Below are positions 15,603-25,345 of a DNA stretch of 39,076 nucleotides, one piece after another. The position numbers and the translations under genes are program-made. The notes beneath the pieces were generated by a model. That model saw only the letters and a list, made by a program, of their open reading frames with translations, had not been told where the DNA came from and did no database searches. Numbering within the stretch: the first letter of the stretch is position 1; the number at the start of each line of letters is the position of its first letter. Source of the DNA: an uncultured Clostridia bacterium (GTDB lineage: Bacteria > Bacillota > Clostridia > TANB77 > CAG-508); assembly GCA_934182605.1 (NCBI GenBank), contig CAKPRQ010000012.1, forward strand, positions 1 to 39,076. Direction: 5' to 3'.

Positions 15603-16361
15603 ATGAAAAAAAGTATATGTATAATAATTTTAATAATCTTATTAATTAATTCAACAATAATATTTGCAGCTAATGTTCCTGTAACGGGAATACAAGTGCA
15701 AAATAATAATATAACAATAGAAATTGGGCAAACAGCAACTATAGTTACTACTATTTTACCAGATAATGCTACTAATAAAAATGTAACTTGGACAAGTGGT
15801 AATACAAGAATTGCCACGGTTACTCCAAAAGGAGAAATCAAAGGAATCTCAGCAGGTGTTACAACTATGAGAGGTGTAACTGCAGATGGAGGGTATACGG
15901 TTAATGTTACTGTAAGAGTTTCTGGAACATCTACAATAACATCTGAAAAATATTCTATAATGAAAAAGCCAAATTCTTTAAATGAAGAAATTAATTATAT
16001 AACAAAAATAGCAGAAGAAACAAGTATAAGTGACTTTAAAAAGAATATAACAACATATGCAAATATGGAGTTTTATGATTTAGGGAATAAACAAATGGGA
16101 GATTTAGATTATGTATTTTCTGGAACAAGGGTTAGATTAAGTGATAATTCAGAATATACATTAGTTGTAACAGGTGACGTAAATTCAGATGGTAAAATAA
16201 GTGCTGTAGACTTATCAAGATTAAAATTAAGAATAATTAGAGTAACAACATTAGATGATTACCAAACAGAAGGTGCAGATGTTAATTACGACGGTAAACT
16301 TTCTATAACAGATTTATCTAATTTAAAAATGTATATAGTAGGGTTAAAGGAAAATTTTTAA
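15603..16361 (+). CDS. secreted protein with BIG2 Ig-like and dockerin-like domains
   Basis: 252 residues. Signal peptide (KSICIIILIILLINSTIIFAA), then a bacterial Ig-like (BIG2) domain at ~27-105 (VPVTGIQVQNNNITIEIGQT; TWTSGNTRIATVTPKGEI; GISAG). The C-terminus has two calcium-loop helices, GDVNSDGKISAVDLSRLK and DVNYDGKLSITDLSNLK, the dockerin type I pattern. Dockerins bind cohesins on a scaffold or surface. Here the protein is small, has no catalytic domain and no cohesin neighbour, so the partner is unknown. ATG 15603 follows AAAAAGGTG. Confidence 0.85.
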   Translation: MKKSICIIILIILLINSTIIFAANVPVTGIQVQNNNITIEIGQTATIVTTILPDNATNKNVTWTSGNTRIATVTPKGEIKGISAGVTTMRGVTADGGYTVNVTVRVSGTSTITSEKYSIMKKPNSLNEEINYITKIAEETSISDFKKNITTYANMEFYDLGNKQMGDLDYVFSGTRVRLSDNSEYTLVVTGDVNSDGKISAVDLSRLKLRIIRVTTLDDYQTEGADVNYDGKLSITDLSNLKMYIVGLKENF

Positions 16362-16555
16362 GCAAGCCCTTGAAAAATATGTAAAAATATAATAAAATAA
16401 TACATATTATGTAATATAGGAAAAAATGACTTAGAAAAAGATAATAATTTGTAAAAAACTTTTTCTTAAATGTACAGTAAAGTGACAAGTTTTTCATTAA
16501 AAATATACTAAAATAAGGATGAATATAAATTTAAGAAAGAGTAGGGGTGTCATAG

Positions 16556-18946
16556 TTGGTTAAGAATATTGTACAAAATATTTTTAATAGTAGCAGTGTT
16601 TTTGAAAATATAAACGTGAAGTTAATTATATTATATATTGTATCATTTTTTATATCTATGGTAGGATTTAATAATGAATTAAATCCTTTTGCAGTATCTA
16701 TGTTAGGTGCTTTTTGTAGTTTAAATATACCAGTTGGAATTTTAGTGTTACTATGTGCAATAGGTACATATTTAAAGTTCGGCTTAGTTAGTATGATTAT
16801 ATATGTAATGACAGCAATAATTTTTATATCAACAATAATGGTAGCTAGACCTAAAAAATTTGTTGGAACAGAAGAAAATGAAAAAATGAGATTAGCAAAA
16901 TATTTAGTTATATCTGCGATAATAACACAAGGATTGAAATTATGTGTTGTAGATATACTTGTTTATGATATTTTACAATCTATTTTATATGTAGGAGCAG
17001 TATATATTTTTTATAAAATTTTTGTCAATTCTATAGGTGTTATAAAAAATTATGGTGTAAAAAGAGTTTTTTCAACAGAAGAATTAATAGGGACAAGCTT
17101 ATTATTATCTATAGCAATAGCATCGTTAGGCGACTTAAATATATATGGAATATCTATATGTAATGTTCTATGTATATTTATAATAATGATAATGGGCTGG
17201 AAAAGTGGTATGCTTGTAGGAGCAACTTTAGGCGTTGTTGAAGGTGTCACAATAGGATTAATATTTAATTCTGAACCAATATTAATAGCAATATATGCCT
17301 TTTCCGGTTTATTAGCAGGATTATTATCTAAATTTGGAAAAATAGGTGTAATTATTGGATTCATCTTGGGGAATATTATTTTAACATATGTATCTAATGG
17401 AAATACAGTAGCAATTATACATTTAAGAGAGATTTTTATAGCTTCTTTAGGTTTAATTTTAATGCCTAAAAAAGTTGAATTGAAATTGAATGATATAATG
17501 GGTGATAGACAGTTATTTCAATATAGTAAAGAGAGATTATTAGAAGAAAGTAAAGATACAGTATATAAATTAAATAGTTTTTCAAATACATTAAATGAAA
17601 TTGCAAAATCATATAATGATGAAGAAAATAATGAAATTCATGAAAAATTAGAAAAAGAAAATTTAAATGCATTTATAGAAGAAGTTTTAATAAATATAGA
17701 ATCAGCTAAAGATAATTTAATATATGAAGATATAGTGAATATAAAAAATAATATATTAAAAGATATTTATTTAGAACTATGTAAAAGGGATGAATTAGAT
17801 ATATATGATTTAGTAAAAATATTTGAAAAAAATAACAATTATATAATAGGATTGGAAGAGAATACAAATTTGAAAAATGATATAGAAGTTATTTTAAAGG
17901 TAATAAATTATACATATCAAATAAGTAAAATGAATTTTATATGGAAACAAAAAATAATACAAAGTAGAAAAAATGTTTCTAACGAATTAAATGGTGTTTC
18001 AAAAGTAATCAACACAATTGCAGAAGATATAGATAGAAAATTCGATAAAAAATATGATGATTTAGAAACAGAAATTAGACTAATATTAAAAACAAGAAAT
18101 ATTAAGTTAAAAAATATAAAAATAAAAAAAGAAAAAAATAATAAATATAATATTTACTTATATTTATTAAATAGTGAGGCTGATAATAAAATTTTAATAG
18201 AGAAAATATTATCAGATACATTAAAACAAGAAATAAAATATGAAAAAACAAAAGAAATTGATAAAAAAAATATAATGCAAAAATATTCTACTAAAGATAA
18301 ATATATGTTACAAATGGGAATGTCTAAAATAACAAAAAATAATAATAAAATATCTGGGGATAGTTATATAAAAAGTAAATTAGAAGATGGAAAATATTTA
18401 GTTGCAATAAGTGATGGAATGGGCTCTGGAAAAGAGGCTAAAAAGTCTAGTGAACTTGCATTAAAAATGTTGGAAAAATTATTAGAAGAAGGTTTTGATA
18501 AAGATGCTTCTATAAATTTAATAAATACAACAATAAATCTTAATAATAATGAGGAAATATTTGCAACATTAGATATTGCTATTTTAGATTTATTTGAAGG
18601 TAATATAGAATGTATAAAAAATGGAGCGTGTCCTACTTTTATAAAAAGTGGAAAAGAAGTATCAGAAATAAATTCTGTGGGATTACCAGCAGGAATATTG
18701 GAAAGTATAGATTTTATTGTGTATGAAAAAGATTTAAAAGAAAATGATTTAATAATAATGTGTTCAGATGGTTTATTAGATTCAAAATTAGATGAAAATA
18801 ATTGGTTAAAAAAAGTTTTAGAAAATATGGAAACAACGAATGTTCAAAGAATAGCTGATATTTTAATATCTGAGGCTAAAGATAATTCTATGGGAATTGC
18901 AAAAGATGACATGACAATAATAGTTTTAAGAATTGTGAAAAAATAG
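16556..18946 (+). CDS. spoIIE: stage II sporulation protein E, PP2C phosphatase
   Basis: SpoIIE dephosphorylates SpoIIAA, which releases sigma-F in the forespore, and interacts with FtsZ at the polar septum. The 796 residues comprise ~10 N-terminal membrane segments (to ~300), a cytoplasmic regulatory region (~300-580) and a C-terminal PP2C domain with metal-binding Asp motifs (AISDGMGSGKEAKKSS; IIMCSDGLLD; AKDDMTIIVLRI). Length is close to the family norm (~830). The start is TTG after GTAGGGGTG. Confidence 0.95.
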   Translation: MVKNIVQNIFNSSSVFENINVKLIILYIVSFFISMVGFNNELNPFAVSMLGAFCSLNIPVGILVLLCAIGTYLKFGLVSMIIYVMTAIIFISTIMVARPKKFVGTEENEKMRLAKYLVISAIITQGLKLCVVDILVYDILQSILYVGAVYIFYKIFVNSIGVIKNYGVKRVFSTEELIGTSLLLSIAIASLGDLNIYGISICNVLCIFIIMIMGWKSGMLVGATLGVVEGVTIGLIFNSEPILIAIYAFSGLLAGLLSKFGKIGVIIGFILGNIILTYVSNGNTVAIIHLREIFIASLGLILMPKKVELKLNDIMGDRQLFQYSKERLLEESKDTVYKLNSFSNTLNEIAKSYNDEENNEIHEKLEKENLNAFIEEVLINIESAKDNLIYEDIVNIKNNILKDIYLELCKRDELDIYDLVKIFEKNNNYIIGLEENTNLKNDIEVILKVINYTYQISKMNFIWKQKIIQSRKNVSNELNGVSKVINTIAEDIDRKFDKKYDDLETEIRLILKTRNIKLKNIKIKKEKNNKYNIYLYLLNSEADNKILIEKILSDTLKQEIKYEKTKEIDKKNIMQKYSTKDKYMLQMGMSKITKNNNKISGDSYIKSKLEDGKYLVAISDGMGSGKEAKKSSELALKMLEKLLEEGFDKDASINLINTTINLNNNEEIFATLDIAILDLFEGNIECIKNGACPTFIKSGKEVSEINSVGLPAGILESIDFIVYEKDLKENDLIIMCSDGLLDSKLDENNWLKKVLENMETTNVQRIADILISEAKDNSMGIAKDDMTIIVLRIVKK

Positions 18947-19014
18947 TAAAAATTATTGAAGAAACTTAAGAATTATGATATATTATTAGATATTAAATTT
19001 ATATTGGAGGCTAT

Positions 19015-20535
19015 ATGGGACAAGGTAAAAGATATGAAGATGGAAATAGTAAAATAAATATAAAAAAAGTAATAGGCTTTATAATCGCTGTAATTGTTAT
19101 AAGTATGTGTATAATATCTTTCAACAAAATATTAACATCTAACGAATTAACAGCATCTGGAAATGAGGCTGTATTAGGTTATTTTCCAGTATATACAGGT
19201 GAAAAATGGGGAGTTATAGATAGCAATAGTAATATTGTTATAAATCCAATATATTCTGAAATGATAGTAGTTCCGGATAATACAAAAGATATATTTATAT
19301 GTACATACGATGTAGATCTTGAAAAAGATACATATAAAGTAAAAGTGTTAAATAAAAATAATCAGGAAATCTTTACAAATTATGATAAAATAGAATTATT
19401 AGATAATTACGATAAAAATAATAATATATGGTATGAAAAGAATATATTAAAAGTTCAAAAAGAAGGTTATTATGGTATTATTAACTATGATGGTAAAGAA
19501 TTATTAAAATGTGAGTATGAAAACATAGAAACATTAAAAACAGTAAGCGGTGCCTTATTAATACAAAAAGATGGAAAAATAGGTATTTGTAACGGATTAG
19601 GTGAAATTGTAGTAGAGCCAGAGTATAAAAGTATATATCCTTTAGGAGAAGATGATAAAATGGGATATATAGTAGTAAATGATGAAGATAGATATGGAAT
19701 AATTAACAAAAATAATAAATTGATAGTAGAACCACAATATACAGAAATAAAAAGAGTAGCAAATAATGATTTATATGTAGTAAGAGATGATACTTTAAAA
19801 ATAATAGACAAAGATAATAATGTCGTATTAAACCAAGGATTTGAAGATGTAATTTCAATAAACAATAAAAACATATTAGTAAAAAATGGTGATAAATATA
19901 ATGTATTAGATATAAATGGAAATAAATTATTTGAAAATGATTTTGATTATTTAGAATATATTTTTGAGAATAATTATATTGCAAGAAGAGATGGTAAAGT
20001 TGGAATTATAGATTTAGAAGGGAATAGTAAAATAGATTTCAAATATTTATCAATATCATATAGGAAAGATGCTAATTTTATAGAAGCTGAAAATGAGAAT
20101 TATGAAACGGAAATCTACGATTCTGAATTTAATTATAAATTAGCTGGAATAATAACAGATGTAAATACAGAGAATGGTTATATAAGAGTAAGAGTAGGCA
20201 ATGACTATAAATATTATAATTTCAAATTTGAAGAAAAAAATAATAATGAAGTATTAGTAGGAAAAACATTATATTTAAGTAAAAAAGATGGGAAATATGG
20301 ATACATAGATAAAAATAATAATTTAGTAGTAGACTATATATATGACGATGCAAAAGAACAAAACGAATATGGATATAGTGCTGTAAAGGTAAATAATTTG
20401 TGGGGCGTAATAGATAAAATGGGAAGATTAATAGTTGAGCCTACATATGAATTAAAAGATAATTTAGTAATAGATTTTATAGGAAAATATTATTTAGGAA
20501 AAGATTTAAATATGAATTATTATACAGATAAATAA
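19015..20535 (+). CDS. membrane-anchored WG-repeat protein
   Basis: 506 residues with one N-terminal membrane segment (~22-42, VIGFIIAVIVISMCIISF) and then many WG (KWG) beta-repeats across the outer domain. Recurring motifs are EKWGVIDSNSNIVINPIYSE, GYYGIINYDGKELLKCEY, GKIGICNGLGEIVVEPEY and NLWGVIDKMGRLIVEPTY. WG-repeat proteins are common in Clostridia and Bacteroidetes; their ligand is unknown. ATG follows TTGGAGGC. It lies 68 nt after spoIIE on the same strand. Confidence 0.9.
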   Translation: MGQGKRYEDGNSKINIKKVIGFIIAVIVISMCIISFNKILTSNELTASGNEAVLGYFPVYTGEKWGVIDSNSNIVINPIYSEMIVVPDNTKDIFICTYDVDLEKDTYKVKVLNKNNQEIFTNYDKIELLDNYDKNNNIWYEKNILKVQKEGYYGIINYDGKELLKCEYENIETLKTVSGALLIQKDGKIGICNGLGEIVVEPEYKSIYPLGEDDKMGYIVVNDEDRYGIINKNNKLIVEPQYTEIKRVANNDLYVVRDDTLKIIDKDNNVVLNQGFEDVISINNKNILVKNGDKYNVLDINGNKLFENDFDYLEYIFENNYIARRDGKVGIIDLEGNSKIDFKYLSISYRKDANFIEAENENYETEIYDSEFNYKLAGIITDVNTENGYIRVRVGNDYKYYNFKFEEKNNNEVLVGKTLYLSKKDGKYGYIDKNNNLVVDYIYDDAKEQNEYGYSAVKVNNLWGVIDKMGRLIVEPTYELKDNLVIDFIGKYYLGKDLNMNYYTDK

Positions 20536-20582
20536 TTTAAAATAAAAATACAATAAATAAGAAAAAACAAAAGGAGTAAAAT

Positions 20583-21731
20583 ATGAATACAAAAGTTAAT
20601 TATCATTATTCTTATTTTATATATTCATATTTTTTAAAAAATATAGAATATAAAGAATATATTTGTAAATTATTAAATAATAAAAATTATAAATTAAAAA
20701 TATTTGAAAAAGAAAAGGATTTAGAAATTTACAGTTTTTTTAAAAATAATATAAAAAAAGAATATTTTAATTCTTTTTTTATAAATAAAAATAATAAAAA
20801 TATATTAAATAATAAATGCAATATTTTTGAATATACAATAAAAGATAAAAAAATAGAAAAAAATATAGAAAATAATAATTTAATTTACGAAATATCAAAA
20901 ATAGAATTAATATGTTTTAATACAGGAATATGTTTCTTAATATTAAAAACAGAATTATTAAATGAAAAATTAAATTTAAATAATATTTTAAATTTTAATT
21001 ATAAAATGAAAGATATATTTTCTGATTTTTCTAAATTAAAATCTTATGAAAATATAAAAATAAAAAATAATATTTTAGAAAATAATTTAGAATTAAATAA
21101 AAAATTAGAAGAAATAATAATGTGCAAAATAAAGAACAAAAGATTATTTACTTATTCATATACATGTGTAGACTCAGAAAATTGGAATAATGAAATAGAT
21201 AAATTAGAAAATGATTTTTTAAAATATGTAAATGTATATCCAAGTAATTATGATATGACCTTTGAAGAAGAGAATTTAATAATGAGAATTAATAATTGGA
21301 AATTTATAAAAATTGGATTTACAAATGAAAGTATGAATTTATTAACAAATAACTTAGAATTATCAAATTACACAAAAATTCCATATGAATATGAAAATCA
21401 ATATTTATATAATTTAATTTTAAATCTATATAAAAAAGAATTATTAGAAAATGTAGAAAAAAACAATATTAAATTTAAAAAATTAGAAAATTATAAAAAT
21501 ATTTATGATGAAATAATAAATAATGAAATTACAGAAAATAATATTGGAATGGAAATAAATAATAAATTAAATAAAATATTTAATTTAAATAAAAAATCAG
21601 AAAAAATAGAAAAAATGTTTAAAGGAAATTATGAATTTAAATTATTAAAAAAATATAAAAAAATAGGAAAAATAATTTTATTTATTTTATTAATTTCTTT
21701 AATATTAAATATTATTTTTATAATTAATTAA
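20583..21731 (+). CDS. uncharacterised protein with C-terminal membrane anchor
   Basis: 382 residues, extremely Asn/Lys/Ile-rich as expected in this base composition. Visible: an aromatic N-terminus (VNYHYSYFIYSYFLKN), a central part (YEISKIELICFNTGICFLIL; LNFNYKMKDIFSDFSKLKSY), a long helical region and a single C-terminal membrane segment (KIILFILLISLILNIIFIIN). The topology is that of a cytoplasmic protein tail-anchored in the membrane. I do not recognise the family. AAAAGGAGT precedes the ATG. It follows the WG-repeat gene by 47 nt and ends at a shared terminator. Confidence 0.75.
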   Translation: MNTKVNYHYSYFIYSYFLKNIEYKEYICKLLNNKNYKLKIFEKEKDLEIYSFFKNNIKKEYFNSFFINKNNKNILNNKCNIFEYTIKDKKIEKNIENNNLIYEISKIELICFNTGICFLILKTELLNEKLNLNNILNFNYKMKDIFSDFSKLKSYENIKIKNNILENNLELNKKLEEIIMCKIKNKRLFTYSYTCVDSENWNNEIDKLENDFLKYVNVYPSNYDMTFEEENLIMRINNWKFIKIGFTNESMNLLTNNLELSNYTKIPYEYENQYLYNLILNLYKKELLENVEKNNIKFKKLENYKNIYDEIINNEITENNIGMEINNKLNKIFNLNKKSEKIEKMFKGNYEFKLLKKYKKIGKIILFILLISLILNIIFIIN

Positions 21732-21786
21732 AAATAATAAATAAAATAATTATATAAATATTAATATATTAGACATTAATATAAAA

Positions 21787-21818
21787 AACCTAAATTATTA
21801 ATTTTAATAATTTAGGTT
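21787..21818. terminator. bidirectional terminator
   Basis: A 14-bp perfect stem AACCTAAATTATTA/TAATAATTTAGGTT with loop ATTT, T-rich on both exits, between convergent genes. Confidence 0.8.
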
Positions 21819-21824
21819 AATTTT

Positions 21825-22070
21825 TTAGCTATTTAATTCATTTTTAACGGTAGTAATTTCTTCTTGTGTAGCAGCTTGTGCAGGTTTATAATAACCTTTA
21901 GCATTAGCAATTTTAAAAACTTCGTATTGAAAACTTTCGCAAGAATTGCGAAGTTGTTGATAAGTTTGTCTAAGTTCAATATTAGCACTTTCCGAGATAG
22001 CTGTTTGATATGCTGTTAAAGCACTTTTTGAATCAGCTAAAGTATCATTCATCATAAATTTTTCGTCCAT
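21825..22070 (-). CDS. CotF-like spore coat protein
   Basis: 81 residues, all helical: MMNDTLADSKSALTAYQTAISESANIELRQTYQQLRNSCESFQYEVFKIANAKGYYKPAQ. This is the coat-protein F/ferritin-like mini-fold, including the KIANAKGYYKPA motif typical of CotF-family spore proteins. Acts in the spore coat. Cotranscribed with the next small coat gene upstream (14 nt apart). Ends near the 21787-21818 terminator. Confidence 0.85.
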   Translation of the reverse strand: MDEKFMMNDTLADSKSALTAYQTAISESANIELRQTYQQLRNSCESFQYEVFKIANAKGYYKPAQAATQEEITTVKNELNS

Positions 22071-22083
22071 AAAAATCCTCCTT

Positions 22084-22272
22084 TTAACAATTTAAAAATG
22101 ACATAAGAGTTTGCTTTGTGTTTAATGCATCTTGAGCAGACTTCATAAATAATTGCTTTATTTGTGGGTCGTTACATGCTTGCGCATAAGAATTAAATTT
22201 TTGATACGAAGTGTCTTGTGCACCAATTAAATGACGTAAATGTTGTAATTCCATTTGGTTTAATCCTGCCAT
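22084..22272 (-). CDS. small CotF-family spore protein
   Basis: 62 residues from the ATG at 22272 (AAAGAAAGGAATG site): MAGLNQMELQHLRHLIGAQDTSYQKFNSYAQACNDPQIKQLFMKSAQ. This is the other half-type of the CotF-like helical hairpin, usually encoded beside the KGYYKPA-type protein as here. A longer frame reaches an ATG at 22332 but has no ribosome site. Probably expressed late in sporulation. Confidence 0.82.
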   Translation of the reverse strand: MAGLNQMELQHLRHLIGAQDTSYQKFNSYAQACNDPQIKQLFMKSAQDALNTKQTLMSFLNC

Positions 22273-22532
22273 AAAATCATTCCTTTCTTTTGGTTTAATA
22301 ATAGTATAGACAAATTTAAAAATACTATTCAAAATATTAGAAATAAAGGAAAATTTAGTATAATAAAGAAAAAAGTATAAAAATAAAAGAAAAAAGGAAT
22401 AATAGGAATAATATTCATAGTATTTCTAGAGAAATTTAGTTTGAAAAAAAAATAGATTTATTGTACAATATAATAGATGTTTTAAAAAAGGAGTGGATTA
22501 TAATTAATATTGGTAAAAATATAATTATAAGA

Positions 22533-23498
22533 ATGAGAACCTCTATAAGATTTTTAATATTAGCAATTATAGGATTATTATTAATAGGTTGCGCTTTTAT
22601 ATATATTTATAGACCGATATATAGTGTAACACTTAATGGAGAGTTCTTGGGGTATAGTGAAAACAAAACAGCTTTGCAAGCTAAAATAAATGATTATATA
22701 GAAAATGGACAAGGGGATAACATAGCCTTTGTACAAATTGATGAATTACCAAAATATGAAATGTGTTTATTGAAAAATAATATTGTTGCTAATGATGATG
22801 AGGTATTTGGAAAGATAATATCTAAAGGTACAACATATTATGAATATTATACAGTTACATTAGATGGAGAAGAAAAAGCTTCATTTGCTACTTATGATGA
22901 TGCACAAAAAGTTATTTCAGATTTAAAAGATAAAGAAAGTAATAATGTTGATAAATTAGGAGTTGTAAAAAAATATGAATTAGCTTTGGCTGATTTTTCA
23001 GATACAGCACAAGTGGTAGATGATTTATATGAAGCTAAACCAAAACCTGTTGTAAGTAAAACTTCTTCATATTCATATTCTACGTATACTAAAACTGTAA
23101 ATAATACTGGTAGTGTAGTTCAATTAGGTATGGCTTTGTTAGAACCAACAAATGGTGTTATAACATCAAGGTTTGGTTATAGAAGAACATCTTTCCATAC
23201 AGGTTTAGATATAGCAAATTCAACAGGTACAGCAATAAAAGCTGCAGCAAGCGGAGTTGTTGAGTTCGCAGGGACAACTACTAGTGGATATGGAAAATAT
23301 ATTGTAATAGGACATGGAAATGGTATAGAAACATATTATGCACATTGTAGTCAATTATATGTTTCTGCAGGACAAAAAGTATCAGCAGGTGAAACGATTG
23401 CAGCGATGGGGTCAACAGGAAATTCAACAGGACCACATTTACATTTTGAAGTAAGAGTAAATGGAAGTTGTCAAAATCCACAAAATTATGTATTTTAA
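22533..23498 (+). CDS. membrane-anchored M23 (LytM-type) peptidase
   Basis: Signal/membrane segment FLILAIIGLLLIGCAFIYIY, a ~130-residue spacer domain, a Ser/Tyr-rich linker (SKTSSYSYSTYTK) and an M23 domain with zinc and catalytic motifs SRFGYRRTSFHTGLDIA, YYAHCSQL and HLHFEVRV. It cleaves peptidoglycan cross-bridges or has a sporulation wall role. Start uncertain: the ATG at 22533 has no clear ribosome site. A strong AAAAAGGAGTGG at 22485-22496 points to initiation at an in-frame ATT (22503 or 22509). A TTG at 22461 also lacks a site. Confidence 0.85.
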   Translation: MRTSIRFLILAIIGLLLIGCAFIYIYRPIYSVTLNGEFLGYSENKTALQAKINDYIENGQGDNIAFVQIDELPKYEMCLLKNNIVANDDEVFGKIISKGTTYYEYYTVTLDGEEKASFATYDDAQKVISDLKDKESNNVDKLGVVKKYELALADFSDTAQVVDDLYEAKPKPVVSKTSSYSYSTYTKTVNNTGSVVQLGMALLEPTNGVITSRFGYRRTSFHTGLDIANSTGTAIKAAASGVVEFAGTTTSGYGKYIVIGHGNGIETYYAHCSQLYVSAGQKVSAGETIAAMGSTGNSTGPHLHFEVRVNGSCQNPQNYVF

Positions 23499-23514
23499 GA
23501 GATTAGTTAAGAAT

Positions 23515-23552
23515 AAGGGAACAAATACTATAATTTAGTATAGTTCCTTTTT
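23515..23552 (+). terminator. terminator after M23 gene
   Basis: GGAAC…ATACTA/TAGTAT…GTTCC hairpin preceded by A's and followed by TTTTT. Confidence 0.7.
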
Positions 23553-23606
23553 AAATTATATAAAAATTAGTATATAGTTATTTCAATATTAGGAGAATAA
23601 AAAGGA

Positions 23607-24314
23607 ATGAATAAAAAAGAATTATTTTTAAAAATTATTATAATATTAGTTGTAGTAACTTTTTTTATCTATTTTACAATGCAACTATTTCCTATTTTTA
23701 AAGAATTATTAACAGCAGAAGGAAGGGAAAACTTTAAAGCCACAATAGATTCATTAGGAATAAAAGGTGTATTATTATTAATAGGATTGATGTGTTCACA
23801 AATATTGTTACCTATTTTACCTGGTGAACCTGTAGAAATTTTAGGCGGAATGTGTTTTGGCCCCTTTAAAGGACTTATAATAATTTTATTAGGTATTTTT
23901 ATTAGTACATTATTAATTATATTTTTGATAAAGGTTTTAGGGAAAAGATTTATATATTTATTTGTAAAAAAAGAAAGAATAGAAAAAATAGAAAATAGTA
24001 AATTTTTTAAAAATGAAAAAAGAATAGAAATTATAATATTTTTATTATATTTTATACCAGGAACACCTAAAGATATAATAACATATATAGCAGTACTTTT
24101 ACCTATAAATATATATAGATTTGTAGCTATATCTACTGTAGCAAGAATTCCATCTATTTTATCTTCAACAATAGCTGGAAGTAATTTAGTTTCAGGTAAT
24201 TTATTATTTAGCATAGTTGCTTACATAGTAACATTTGGCGTTACAGCAATATTTATTTATTTTATTAATAAAAAGGATAAAAATTTTATGAAAATGGTAG
24301 ATGAAATAAAATAG
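23607..24314 (+). CDS. TVP38/TMEM64 (VTT domain) membrane protein
   Basis: 235 residues with about five to six membrane segments. The VTT-domain signature GIKGVLLLIGLMCSQILL and GEPVEILGGMCFGPFKG is followed by LYFIPGTPKDIITYIAVLLP and the IPSILSSTIAGS motif. Family members are thought to move lipids or be DedA-like; substrate unknown. Followed 14 nt later by tatD. Confidence 0.9.
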   Translation: MNKKELFLKIIIILVVVTFFIYFTMQLFPIFKELLTAEGRENFKATIDSLGIKGVLLLIGLMCSQILLPILPGEPVEILGGMCFGPFKGLIIILLGIFISTLLIIFLIKVLGKRFIYLFVKKERIEKIENSKFFKNEKRIEIIIFLLYFIPGTPKDIITYIAVLLPINIYRFVAISTVARIPSILSSTIAGSNLVSGNLLFSIVAYIVTFGVTAIFIYFINKKDKNFMKMVDEIK

Positions 24315-24328
24315 GAGGATAATATATT

Positions 24329-25102
24329 ATGATAGAATTTTTTGATTCGCATGCACATTATAATGATGAACAATTTGATAATGATAGAGATGAATTAATA
24401 GAGAAAATGTATAAAGAAGGTATTACAAAAATAATAGTTGCAGGTAGTAATGTAGATACAAGTAAAGAAGCTATAGAAATAGCAGAAAAATATGATTTTA
24501 TATATGCAACAGTAGGAATACATCCTCAAGATATAGGAAATGTTGATAAAGATTTAATACAAATTGAAAAACTATCTAGTCATAAAAAAGTAGTTGCTAT
24601 AGGAGAAATAGGCTTGGATTATTATTATACAAAAGATAATAAAGAAGAACAAAAAGATGCGTTTATAAAGCAAATAGAATTAGCTAATAAGGTAAATTTA
24701 CCAATAGTAATACATTGTAGAGATGCGTATGTGGATACAATAAATATATTAAAAAATATTATTTCGCCTAATAAAAGTGGAGTATTTCATTGTTGTCAAT
24801 TGAATATGGAATTAATAAAGGAAGCATTAAAATTAGGATTCAATATATCATTTGCAGGACCTGTTACATTTAAAAATTCTAAAAATGTAAAAGAGTGTTT
24901 AGATTTAATTCCTTTAAATAGATTACAAATAGAAACAGACGCACCATATTTAAGTCCGGAACCTTTTAGAGGGACAAGAAATAATTCAATTAATATGAAA
25001 CTTACTGCTCAAAAAATAGCTGATTTAAAAGAAATTTCATTAGAAGAATTAGCTAAAGTAACTTATGAAAATACTTTAAGAATATTTGAAAAGGTGAAAT
25101 AA
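24329..25102 (+). CDS. tatD: TatD-family metal-dependent DNase
   Basis: 257-residue TIM-barrel hydrolase. Metal ligands are visible in FDSHAHYND (HxH), IGEIGLDYYY (Glu), IVIHCRDA (His), VFHCCQ (His) and ETDAPYLSPEPFRGTRN (Asp). The family trims DNA 3'-5' and has also been tied to tRNA-ester quality control. GGAGGAT precedes the ATG. Confidence 0.95.
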   Translation: MIEFFDSHAHYNDEQFDNDRDELIEKMYKEGITKIIVAGSNVDTSKEAIEIAEKYDFIYATVGIHPQDIGNVDKDLIQIEKLSSHKKVVAIGEIGLDYYYTKDNKEEQKDAFIKQIELANKVNLPIVIHCRDAYVDTINILKNIISPNKSGVFHCCQLNMELIKEALKLGFNISFAGPVTFKNSKNVKECLDLIPLNRLQIETDAPYLSPEPFRGTRNNSINMKLTAQKIADLKEISLEELAKVTYENTLRIFEKVK

Positions 25103-25116
25103 ATATTTGAAAAAAA

Positions 25117-25143
25117 CAGGATGCTCTGTAACAGAGCATCCTG
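25117..25143 (-). terminator. terminator of tRNA-Arg
   Basis: Strong stem CAGGATGCTCTG/CAGAGCATCCTG. The T-run follows on the minus strand, so it ends the tRNA-Arg transcript. Confidence 0.85.
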
Positions 25144-25166
25144 AAAAAAATATATTAAGAATCGTT

Positions 25167-25243
<77 letters not shown>

Positions 25244-25345
25244 ATAAACAATATATATTATAATTTAAAAAAAAGAAAAAGTCAAGTGATTTTGACTTTT
25301 TCAATAGCTTAATATTTATATTATAAGTAGAATTCAAATAATCGC

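Noticed and set aside
16440..16555. Spo0A box or specific sporulation promoter before spoIIE
   Set aside because: I found no convincing TGTCGAA-type box or clear -35/-10 pair, only A/T-rich sequence.
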